Source: Oxalobacteraceae bacterium AB_14 (GTDB taxonomy: Bacteria; Pseudomonadota; Gammaproteobacteria; Burkholderiales; Burkholderiaceae_D). Taken from it: DNA of 64,000 nt. Below are positions 26,860-36,203 of this stretch, in pieces; the stretch's first letter is position 1; the number at the start of each line of letters is the position of its first letter. The notes under the pieces are model-generated. The model made no database searches. It had not been told where the DNA came from and saw only the letters and a program-made list of their open reading frames with translations. Position numbers and translations under genes: made by a program. The stretch spans positions 873,785 through 937,784 of the forward strand of contig KB906725.1 of NCBI GenBank assembly GCA_000381565.1, given 5' to 3'.

Positions 26860-27480
26860 ATGCGTAAATATTTCATTACCGGCTTGCTGATCCTGGTGCC
26901 CCTGGCGATTACCGCCTGGGTGCTCAACCTGGTCATCAGCACCATGGACCAGTCCCTGCTGTTTGTGCCGGTGCGCTGGCAGCCGCGTACCCTGATCGGC
27001 TTCGACATTCCCGGCCTGGGCACGGTGCTGACGGTCCTGATCGTGTTCCTGACCGGCTTGCTGACCAACAACCTGGTCGGCAACTACGTGGTCAAGCTGT
27101 GGGAAAAACTGCTGACCCGCATTCCGGTCGTCAGTTCGCTGTATTCGAGCGTCAAGCAGGTGTCCGACACGCTGTTCTCGTCGTCCGGCAATGCCTTCCG
27201 CAAGGCGGTGCTGATCCCGTATCCGCACCAGAACTCGTGGACCATCGCCTTCCTGACCGGCACGCCCGGCGGCGACGTCAAAAATCATCTGGTGGGCGAC
27301 TACGTCAGCGTCTACATCCCGACCACGCCGAACCCGACGTCGGGCTTTTTCCTGATGATGGCGCGCAAGGATGTGGTCGAGCTCGACATGTCCGTCGACG
27401 CGGCGCTGAAGTACATCGTTTCGATGGGCGTGGTGGCGCCGGAAGACGCGCCCAGGGCCATCGAAATCGCCAGCAAATAA
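26860..27480 (+). CDS. DUF502 family membrane protein
   Basis: This 206-aa protein has an N-terminal transmembrane helix (ITGLLILVPLAITAWVLNLV) and a second (LGTVLTVLIVFLTGLLTNNLVG). The DUF502 domain follows, with IPVVSSLYSSVKQVSDTL, VLIPYPHQNSWTIAFLTG and YIPTTPNPTSGFFLMM. Function is unknown. Its place directly upstream of aspS is conserved in related bacteria. Confidence 0.88.
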   Translation: MRKYFITGLLILVPLAITAWVLNLVISTMDQSLLFVPVRWQPRTLIGFDIPGLGTVLTVLIVFLTGLLTNNLVGNYVVKLWEKLLTRIPVVSSLYSSVKQVSDTLFSSSGNAFRKAVLIPYPHQNSWTIAFLTGTPGGDVKNHLVGDYVSVYIPTTPNPTSGFFLMMARKDVVELDMSVDAALKYIVSMGVVAPEDAPRAIEIASK

Positions 27481-27520
27481 TAGATTAACTGAGTAACTTA
27501 ACCTGAACCGAGAAATAAAC

Positions 27521-29329
<1,809 letters not shown>

Positions 29330-29339
29330 CTGCAATGGA

Positions 29340-29365
29340 AAGGGCGCTGCGGCGCCTTTTCTTTT
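29340..29365 (+). terminator. Rho-independent terminator after aspS
   Basis: A short GC hairpin (AGGGCGC-TGC-GGCGCCT) is followed by TTTTCTTTT. nudB begins within 15 bp of it, so some read-through is likely. Confidence 0.65.
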
Positions 29366-29374
29366 AACTGAACT

Positions 29375-29827
29375 ATGAAGCCTTACAAGATTCCCGAGTC
29401 GGTGCTGGTGGTGATCCACACGGCCGACCTGCAAGTGCTGCTGATCGAACGCGCCGACCGTCCGGGCTACTGGCAATCGGTGACCGGTTCGCTGGACGCG
29501 CCCGACGAGCCGTTGATGGAGACCGCGCGCCGCGAACTGTTCGAGGAAACCGGCATCGTCGCCGACGGCGAGAGCATCTTGCTGCGCGACTGGCGGCTGT
29601 CCAACGTCTACACGATCTACCCGGTGTGGCGCCACCGCTACGCGCCCGGCGTGACGGAAAATACCGAGCACGTCTTCAGCGTCGAAGTCCCGCGCGACAT
29701 CGCCATCAAGCTGGCCCCGCGCGAGCACCTGAACCACGTCTGGCTGCCCTATCTGGAAGCGGCCGACAAATGCTTCTCCTCCTCCAACGCCGAAGCTGTG
29801 CTTCAACTCCCGCAACAGATCCGCTAG
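29375..29827 (+). CDS. nudB: Dihydroneopterin triphosphate diphosphatase (Nudix)
   Basis: NudB removes pyrophosphate from dihydroneopterin triphosphate in folate synthesis. The 150-aa protein has a Nudix box spanning GSLDAPDE and METARRELFEETGI, with one more residue between the glycine and the first glutamate than the textbook pattern. It begins MKPYKIPESVLVVIHT and contains ERADRPGYWQSVTGS as in NudB. Its place next to aspS matches the E. coli linkage. Confidence 0.93.
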   Translation: MKPYKIPESVLVVIHTADLQVLLIERADRPGYWQSVTGSLDAPDEPLMETARRELFEETGIVADGESILLRDWRLSNVYTIYPVWRHRYAPGVTENTEHVFSVEVPRDIAIKLAPREHLNHVWLPYLEAADKCFSSSNAEAVLQLPQQIR

Positions 29828-29901
29828 CTTGTGTCGCCTCAAGTTGCGGCTAGCTGTCGCGACGCATACTCGGAAATCCGTATCGATTTCTGGAGCATGT
29901 C

Positions 29902-30141
29902 ATGCCAGTGCTGTTGCGGCTCAAGTGCTACCGGTTTTTCTTCTATAGCGGCGAATCAGGCGAGCCTCCGCATGGGCATGTCAGCAAAGCCCGGAAGACT
30001 GCAAAGTTCTGGATCGAGAGCGCCACGGCAGTGCAGAATTCGCATTTCACACCGCTTCAATTGCGCGAGATTGCGCGTATTATTTCTGACTATCGCCTGG
30101 ATTTTCTGAGGAAGTGGAATGACTACTTTGACCATACCTGA
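29902..30141 (+). CDS. DUF4160 domain protein
   Basis: This 79-aa protein has the DUF4160 pattern: an N-terminal RLKCYRFFFYSGESGEPPHGHV, then ARKTAKFWIES and the C-terminal REIARIISDYRLDFLRKWNDYF. DUF4160 and DUF2442 genes are frequently adjacent and have been suspected of toxin-antitoxin-like roles, which is not established. It overlaps the next gene by 23 bp. Confidence 0.82.
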   Translation: MPVLLRLKCYRFFFYSGESGEPPHGHVSKARKTAKFWIESATAVQNSHFTPLQLREIARIISDYRLDFLRKWNDYFDHT

Positions 30142-30391
30142 TGAGCGAATCAAACACGCGTCCATCGATGCCACGCACTTGACGGTAGACCTGATGGACG
30201 GCCGTCGCATCAGCACTCCGTTGGCTTGGTATCCTCGTTTGGCCGGTGCGACCCAGGTGCAACTGGAGCAATGGGAAATCATCGGCGATGGCGAGGGCCT
30301 GCATTGGGATCGGTTCGATGAAGACCTCAGTCTGGAAGGCATGTTGAAGGGCTGGCCGGCCGTTGGTTACCGGACCAAGCTTACACCATAA
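30119..30391 (+). CDS. DUF2442 domain protein
   Basis: This 90-aa protein is a single DUF2442 domain (LTVDLMDGRRISTPLAWYPRLAGAT; WEIIGDGEGLHWDRFDEDLSLEGML). The start overlaps the 3' end of the DUF4160 gene in another frame, indicating co-translation. Function is unknown. The pair sits between nudB and the ybhP-like gene without other mobile signals. Confidence 0.85.
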   Translation: MTTLTIPDERIKHASIDATHLTVDLMDGRRISTPLAWYPRLAGATQVQLEQWEIIGDGEGLHWDRFDEDLSLEGMLKGWPAVGYRTKLTP

Positions 30392-30450
30392 CCTTGCGGT
30401 ATGTGCGGCGGCGTACGCCGCGATCGCGGACTCAGGGTTAGAATAGCTGG

Positions 30451-31278
30451 ATGAAAATCCGAGTCGCGACCTACAACATCCACAAGGGCGTATCCGCCAT
30501 CCGCAGCGAGCCGCGGGTGCTGGCGCTCAAGCAGGCGATCGGCCTGTTCGACGCCGACGTGGTTTTTTTGCAAGAGGTGCAAGGCAAGCACGACTTGAAC
30601 GCCGCCAAGTACGGCGCCGAACACTTCGGCCACAAGCACTGGCCCGCCGCCGCGCAGCACGAGTATTTCGCCGGCGAGTCGCGCCACGCGCACGCCGCCT
30701 ACGGCATGAACGCGATCTACGACCACGGCCACCACGGCAACGCGCTGCTGAGCGCTTTCCCGATCGCCAACCAGTCCAACCACGACGTCTCCGACCACGC
30801 CTATGAACAGCGCGGCATCCTGCATTGCGTGCTGAACACGCCGCACGGCACGGTGCATTGCTATGTGGTGCACCTGGGCCTGTTCGAAGCGGGCCGCCGC
30901 CGCCAGACCCAGGCGCTGATCTCGGCCGTGCGCGCGTCGGCGCCCGACGGCGAACCGGTCATCATCGCCGGCGATTTCAACGACTGGCGCAACACCCTCG
31001 GCGGCGAATTGCGCAACGCGCTCGGCGTGGTCGAGGCCTTCGAGCAGATCGGCTCCAACTCCGCGCTGGACGAGATCGTGCGCACGCTGAGCCGCAAAGT
31101 CAGCCTCAATCCAGGCATCAATCCGGCCCGCACCTTTCCGGCGGCGCTGCCGTTCTTCCGGCTGGACCGCATCTATGTGCGCGGCTTCAAGGTCGAGGCG
31201 GCGGAGGTGATGCACGGCAGCTTGTGGGCCAAGCTGTCCGACCACGCGCCGATCGTCGCCAGCCTGACCTTGGCCTGA
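30451..31278 (+). CDS. Endonuclease/exonuclease/phosphatase family protein (YbhP-like)
   Basis: This 275-aa protein starts MKIRVATYNIHKGVSAIRSEPRV and has the EEP catalytic pattern: N in YNIHKG, E in VVFLQEVQGKHD, the pair D/N in IIAGDFNDWRN and the terminal SDHAPIVA. The neighbour clsB is the usual partner of ybhP (ybhP-ybhO in E. coli), which suggests a role in phospholipid metabolism. No signal peptide is visible. Confidence 0.86.
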   Translation: MKIRVATYNIHKGVSAIRSEPRVLALKQAIGLFDADVVFLQEVQGKHDLNAAKYGAEHFGHKHWPAAAQHEYFAGESRHAHAAYGMNAIYDHGHHGNALLSAFPIANQSNHDVSDHAYEQRGILHCVLNTPHGTVHCYVVHLGLFEAGRRRQTQALISAVRASAPDGEPVIIAGDFNDWRNTLGGELRNALGVVEAFEQIGSNSALDEIVRTLSRKVSLNPGINPARTFPAALPFFRLDRIYVRGFKVEAAEVMHGSLWAKLSDHAPIVASLTLA

Positions 31279-31279
31279 A

Positions 31280-31859
31280 CTATTTGCGGCCCAGCTTCGC
31301 GCTGTCGAGCTTGACGCCTTGAGCCGCGCCTCAAACGCGTCGAGGTGGCGGGTGCAGGCACTGAACTTGGAGAAGGCATAGTAGTTCTTGTCTTCCGCCA
31401 GGAAGGGCCGCATCGCCACGATCTGCGCGCCGCGGCCATGACGCGCCAGCCAGGCTTCGCCGGTGAACAGGCCGCTGACGAAATAGTCGATGCGGCCCAG
31501 GCCCAGTTTGCGGAAATTGCTGTCCGCCGTGCCCGATTCCTCCCGCCGCAGATTGGCGGCGGCAAACTGCGAGTACTCCTGGCCGAAGGTATTGCCCGGC
31601 GCGATGCCGCCCTTGTGGCTGGCCAGGTCTTGCCAGGTGTTGAAGATGAAGCTGCGCTGGCGCGGCACAAACACCGCCACCGGATTGGGGAACGCCGGCG
31701 TGCGCACGAAGTCCAGGTAGCGTTCGCGCTCCACCAGTGCAGCGGCGGATAGTCGGGATCGGCGGACACCACCAGCTTGGCGCAATCGCCCTCGAGCTCG
31801 GCGGCCATGGCCTGGATCCAGCACATCGCCAGCAACGTCAAGAGACTACGGGTCAGCAT
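31280..31859 (-). pseudogene. Remnant of a periplasmic solute-binding protein gene (SBP_bac_3 type)
   Basis: Minus-strand reading from ATG 31859 gives a good signal peptide and mature start (MLTRSLLTLLAMCWIQAMAA, then CAKLVVSADPDYPPLHW). The frame then breaks. About 50 family residues are missing and the protein resumes in another frame at ERERYLDFVRTPAFPNPVAVF, continuing through IDYFVSGLFTGEAWLARHG to DAFEARLKA. A second frame change is needed to read the natural tail VKLDSAKLGRK and its TAG at 31280-31282. Two frameshifts plus a deletion make function very unlikely. It lies antisense between ybhP-like and clsB. Confidence 0.8.
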
Positions 31860-31946
31860 GCGTGATGCGCCACGGGGGTTGCAATTAATTATAGACTTGT
31901 TTCCTTGGGCGCGCCTTATTTCAGAACTCGAGGGTAGAATCCAGCT

Positions 31947-33110
31947 ATGCGCACCGTAAATTTTATCGCCGATAACGAAGTCACCCTGCTCCACACGGGC
32001 ACCGATTTCTTTCCGGCGCTGCTAGCGGCGATCGACGCCGCCCGCTATGAAGTGTATTTCGAGACCTACATCTTCGCCGGCGACGCTACCGGCAGCGCGG
32101 TGCTGGCGGCGCTGCGCGGCGCCGCCCGGCGCGGCGTGCAGGTGCGCATGATCACCGACTGGTGGGGCACCGGCCGCCGCCAGGTCAACAGCATGCATGC
32201 ACGGCTGCTCGAGGCCGGCGTCGAGCACCGCATCTTCAATCCCTGGTTCAAGCGCGGCGTCACCCGCACCCACCGCAAGATCTGCGTGGTCGACCGCGAG
32301 CTCGCCTTCGTCGGCGGCATCAACATCAACGACGATATGTACTGCGATTACAACCACGCGATCAGCCTGTCGGCGCCGCGCTGGGATTTCGCGGTGCAGG
32401 TGCGCGGGCCGCTGGTGGCGGCCATCCAGCTGGAGGCGCTGACCCAGTGGCGCCGGCTGGGCAAGCTGGGCATCATCAAGCGGATCGGCCTGTTCCGCGA
32501 CATGCGCAAGGTGAACAAGATCGCCCGCGAGAACATGGTGCAGGCCGGCTTCGTGGTGCGCGACAATCTGCGCAACCGTCGCACCATCCAGCGCGCCTAC
32601 ATGCACGCGCTGGGGCGTGCGCGCAAGAGCGTGCTGCTGGCCAATCCGTATTTCGCGCCGGGCACCAGGTTCCGCCACGCGCTGGCCGCCGCCGCCCAGC
32701 GCGGGGTCGAGGTCACGCTGCTGATCGGCGTCGGTGAGATCTGGCTGCAGGACGCGGTCGCACATTCCTTCTACCCGAAGCTGCTTGCGGCCGGCGTCAA
32801 AGTGGTGGAATATCACAAGACCCAGTTGCATGCCAAGGTGGCGGTGATCGACGACGACTGGGCCACCGTGGGCTCGAGCAATGTGGACGGCTTGAGCCTG
32901 TTTTTAAACCAGGAAGCGAACGTGGTGATCAAGGACGCGGCCTTCGCGCAAAACCTGCGCCGGCACATCGAGGCCGCCATCGCCGACGGCGTGGTGGTCA
33001 ACGCCGCCGACTTCGAACACGTCGGCCGCTTCCGCCGCGTCGGCTACGAGATCGCGTTCTTCGCGTACAAGCTGGCGATGCGGATATTCGCAGTGGGGAA
33101 ATACGCTTGA
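31947..33110 (+). CDS. clsB: Cardiolipin synthase B
   Basis: This phospholipase D-family enzyme condenses phosphatidylglycerol (or PG and PE-type donors) into cardiolipin at the inner membrane. The 387-aa protein has two HKD motifs: THRKICVVDRELAFVGGINI (about residue 108) and LHAKVAVIDDDWATVGSSNV (about residue 292). The small size and the ybhP neighbour point to ClsB. Its stop overlaps the TTG start of the next gene by 4 bp. Confidence 0.9.
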   Translation: MRTVNFIADNEVTLLHTGTDFFPALLAAIDAARYEVYFETYIFAGDATGSAVLAALRGAARRGVQVRMITDWWGTGRRQVNSMHARLLEAGVEHRIFNPWFKRGVTRTHRKICVVDRELAFVGGININDDMYCDYNHAISLSAPRWDFAVQVRGPLVAAIQLEALTQWRRLGKLGIIKRIGLFRDMRKVNKIARENMVQAGFVVRDNLRNRRTIQRAYMHALGRARKSVLLANPYFAPGTRFRHALAAAAQRGVEVTLLIGVGEIWLQDAVAHSFYPKLLAAGVKVVEYHKTQLHAKVAVIDDDWATVGSSNVDGLSLFLNQEANVVIKDAAFAQNLRRHIEAAIADGVVVNAADFEHVGRFRRVGYEIAFFAYKLAMRIFAVGKYA

Positions 33111-33484
33111 GCGATAGTGTCAGACTGGATAAATGGCTGTGGGCCGCGCGCTTCTTTAAAACCCGTTCGCTGGCCACCGAGGCCGTCGACAGCGGCAAGG
33201 TCAAGCTCGGCGGCGACAAGGTCAAGCCGGCGCGCGCGGTGCGCGTGGGCGACACCTTGGACATCGACAACGGCTCCGACCGCTGGGAAGTCGATGTGAT
33301 GAATTTGTCCGACGTGCGGGCGGCCGCGCCGATCGCCCGCAACCTGTACGAGGAAACCGACGCCAGCGTCGCGCGCCGCGCCACCGTGGCCGAACAGCGC
33401 AAGATGTTCCGCGAACCCAGCGCGGATTTCAAAGGGCGGCCGACCAAGCGCGACCGCCGTCAATTGGGTAAATTCAGCGATTGA
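33107..33484 (+). CDS. S4-domain RNA-binding protein, Hsp15-like
   Basis: This 125-aa protein starts at TTG (MSDSVRLDKWLWAARFFKTRS) and is an S4 domain with a basic C-terminal tail (FKGRPTKRDRRQLGKFSD). Hsp15 (HslR) binds 50S subunits carrying stalled nascent chains and aids their recycling. No better start is available. Translational coupling to clsB is implied by the 4-bp overlap. Confidence 0.9.
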   Translation: MSDSVRLDKWLWAARFFKTRSLATEAVDSGKVKLGGDKVKPARAVRVGDTLDIDNGSDRWEVDVMNLSDVRAAAPIARNLYEETDASVARRATVAEQRKMFREPSADFKGRPTKRDRRQLGKFSD

Positions 33485-33725
33485 GTCCCAGGCCGGCGCG
33501 CCCCGGCCCCCTCCAGGGGCAGGGCGCCGCGCAGGGTTAGTTGCTGTGCCGCAGTAATAGAACGCCGCCTCTAACACTAGCGTTTGACTTTTACCCCCCG
33601 GTGGATAATAGTACGAGCGTTCGCAATTCTTTTCACACGGAGTAAATTCAAGTGGAGCAGAATACTCTTTTCTCCACATGAATGTTACCTTGGGATGCAA
33701 TCTTATTAATACCTCAACTAAATTT

Positions 33726-34346
33726 ATGCGCAAAGGCGAACTGACACGCGCGGCAATCCTGGATGTGGCGCTGGATTTGGCCAGCCGGGATGGTCTGGAA
33801 GGCCTGACCATCGGATTGCTCGCGGACAAGATGAACATGAGCAAGTCCGGCGTGTTCGCCCACTTCGGCTCGCGTGAAGATTTGCAGTTGGAAGTACTGA
33901 AGCTGTACCACCATCGTTTCGAGCAGGAAGTTTTTTTCCCCAGCGTCAAGGAGCCGCGCGGCATTCAGCGGCTCAAGTCGATGTTTGCGCGCTGGGTCAA
34001 GCGGGTCAGCGTGGAAGTGGCCTCGGGCTGCATCTACATCAGCGGCGCGGTGGAGTATGACGACCGTCCAGGCCCGATCCGCGAAGAGTTGATGGCCATG
34101 GTCGGCGCCTGGCAGGGCGCGCTGCTGCGCTGCGTGAAGCAGTGCGTCGAATGCGGCGACCTCAAGGCGGACACCGACCCGCAGCAGCTGGTGTACGAAA
34201 TGTACGGCCTGATCCTGGCACTGCACCACGATGCGCGCTTCCTGCGCATTCCGGGCAGCCTGGGCCGGGCCGGCACCGGCTTCGAGCGCTTGATCGAAAC
34301 CTACCGTAATCCGCAAACGCCGTCCGCGGTGGTGGCACAGCAATAA
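33726..34346 (+). CDS. TetR/AcrR family transcriptional regulator (probable fatty-acid degradation repressor)
   Basis: The 206-aa protein starts MRKGELTRAAILDVALDLASRDG; an earlier ATG (33678) would add 16 residues. The N-terminal HTH is LTIGLLADKMNMSKSGVFAHFGSREDL, and the C-terminal ligand domain contains SGCIYISGAVEYDDRPGPIREEL. It lies 48 bp upstream of the acyl-CoA dehydrogenase gene and faces the same way. It therefore probably controls the following fad operon, with an acyl-CoA as likely ligand. A short dyad (ACG-AG-CGT, 33613-33620) upstream is a candidate operator. Confidence 0.87.
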   Translation: MRKGELTRAAILDVALDLASRDGLEGLTIGLLADKMNMSKSGVFAHFGSREDLQLEVLKLYHHRFEQEVFFPSVKEPRGIQRLKSMFARWVKRVSVEVASGCIYISGAVEYDDRPGPIREELMAMVGAWQGALLRCVKQCVECGDLKADTDPQQLVYEMYGLILALHHDARFLRIPGSLGRAGTGFERLIETYRNPQTPSAVVAQQ

Positions 34347-34394
34347 AACACTCATTCACATCGTAGTCATTACAAAAGTCATCAGGAGAAAATC

Positions 34395-36185
34395 ATGGGT
34401 CAATACGTCGCGCCAATCCGGGATATGCAATTCGTTCTGCACGAATTCCTGAAAGTGGAAGAAGAACTGAAGTCGCTGCCGGATTACGCCGAAGTCGATG
34501 CCGACATCATCAACCAGGTACTGGAAGAAGGCGGCAAATTCACCGCCGAAGTGCTGTTCCCGCTGAACCACTCGGGCGACCGCGAAGGCTGCAAGCACGA
34601 CGCCGCGACCCACACCGTGACCACGCCTAAAGGCTTCAAGGAAGCGTACAAGCAGTATGTTGAAGCGGGCTGGGGCGCGCTGGCCTGCGATCCACAATAC
34701 GGCGGCCAGGGCCTGCCGGTGGTGCTGAACAACTCGTTCTACGAAATGCTGAACTCTGCCAACCAGGCCTGGACCATGTACCCGGGGCTGTCGCACGGCG
34801 CCTACGAGTGCCTGAAGGAACACGGCACCGAGCACCAGAAGGAAGTCTACCTGCCGAAGCTGGTCTCCGGCGAATGGACCGGCACCATGTGCCTGACCGA
34901 ACCGCACTGCGGCACCGACCTGGGCATGCTGCGCTCGAAAGCGCTGCCACAGGAAGACGGCTCGTGGCTGATCACCGGCAACAAGATCTTCATCTCGGCC
35001 GGCGAGCACGACATGGCGGAAAACATCCTGCACCTGGTGCTGGCCCGCGTGCCGGACGCACCGGAAGGCTCGAAAGGCATTTCGCTGTTCCTGGTGCCTA
35101 AGTTCCTGCCGAAAGCGGACGGCTCGGTCGGCGAACGCAATCCGATCACCTGCGGCGCCATCGAAGAGAAGATGGGCATCCACGGCAACTCGACCTGCCA
35201 GATGAACCTGGACGGCGCCCGTGGCTGGATCATCGGCCAGCCGAACAAGGGCCTGAACGCCATGTTCGTGTTCATGAACGCGGCCCGCCTGGGCGTGGGC
35301 ATGCAGTCGCTGGGCTTGACCGAGATCGCCTACCAGAACGCGCTGATCTACGCCAAGGACCGCATCCAGATGCGTTCGCTGTCGGGCGTGAAGAATCCGG
35401 AAATGCCGGCTGACCCGATCATCGTCCACCCTGACGTGCGCCGCATGCTGTTGACCGGCAAGGCCTACGCCGAAGGCGCGCGCGCCTTCACCTCGTACGT
35501 CGCGCTGCAGATCGACCGCGAACTGCACCACCCTGACGAAGAAGTGCGCAAGGAAGCCGCCGACGAAGTCGCGCTGCTGACCCCGGTCATCAAGGCCTTC
35601 ATCACCGACAACGCCTGGATCGCCACTTCGGAAGCAATGCAAGTGTTCGGCGGCCATGGCTACATCTCCGAATGGGGCATGGAGCAGTACGTGCGCGACG
35701 CCCGTATCAACCTGATCTACGAAGGCACCAACACCATCCAGTCGCTGGACCTGCTGGGCCGCAAGATCCTGGGCGACAACGGCGCCAAGCTGCGCAAGTT
35801 CGGCGAGAAGATCAAAGCCTTCGTGGAAGACAACGGCACCGACGAAGCGATGAGCGAATTCGTCACCCCGCTGGGCGACCTGGGCGACAAGGTCACCAAG
35901 CTGACCATGGAAATCGGCATGAAAGCCTTCCAGAACCCGGACGAAGTCGGCGCGGCATGCGTACCTTACCTGCGCGTGGTCGGCCACATGGTGTACAGCT
36001 ACTTCTTCGCACAGATGGCGAAAATCGCCCTGGCCAAAGAAGACAGCGGCGACAATTTCTACAAAGCCAAGCTGGCCACGGCGCGCTTCTACTTCGCCCG
36101 CCTGCAGCCAGAAACTGCAACCTTGATTCGCCAGGCACGTTCGGGCTCCGCCAACCTGATGGCACTCGACGCCGACCTGTTCTAA
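34395..36185 (+). CDS. Acyl-CoA dehydrogenase, long form
   Basis: This FAD enzyme performs the first step of beta-oxidation. The 596-aa form has an N-terminal extension, a core with TGTMCLTEPHCGTDLG and ISAGEHDMAENILH, and the catalytic glutamate in LIYEGTNTIQSLDLLGRK (about residue 440). A C-terminal domain (residues 470-596) is typical of the FadE-like proteobacterial group. AGGAG-type site AGGAGAAAATC lies before the ATG. It is first of the operon with FadN, thioesterase and thiolase genes. Confidence 0.93.
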   Translation: MGQYVAPIRDMQFVLHEFLKVEEELKSLPDYAEVDADIINQVLEEGGKFTAEVLFPLNHSGDREGCKHDAATHTVTTPKGFKEAYKQYVEAGWGALACDPQYGGQGLPVVLNNSFYEMLNSANQAWTMYPGLSHGAYECLKEHGTEHQKEVYLPKLVSGEWTGTMCLTEPHCGTDLGMLRSKALPQEDGSWLITGNKIFISAGEHDMAENILHLVLARVPDAPEGSKGISLFLVPKFLPKADGSVGERNPITCGAIEEKMGIHGNSTCQMNLDGARGWIIGQPNKGLNAMFVFMNAARLGVGMQSLGLTEIAYQNALIYAKDRIQMRSLSGVKNPEMPADPIIVHPDVRRMLLTGKAYAEGARAFTSYVALQIDRELHHPDEEVRKEAADEVALLTPVIKAFITDNAWIATSEAMQVFGGHGYISEWGMEQYVRDARINLIYEGTNTIQSLDLLGRKILGDNGAKLRKFGEKIKAFVEDNGTDEAMSEFVTPLGDLGDKVTKLTMEIGMKAFQNPDEVGAACVPYLRVVGHMVYSYFFAQMAKIALAKEDSGDNFYKAKLATARFYFARLQPETATLIRQARSGSANLMALDADLF

Positions 36186-36203
36186 GAACTTAAAGGAAAC
36201 GAC

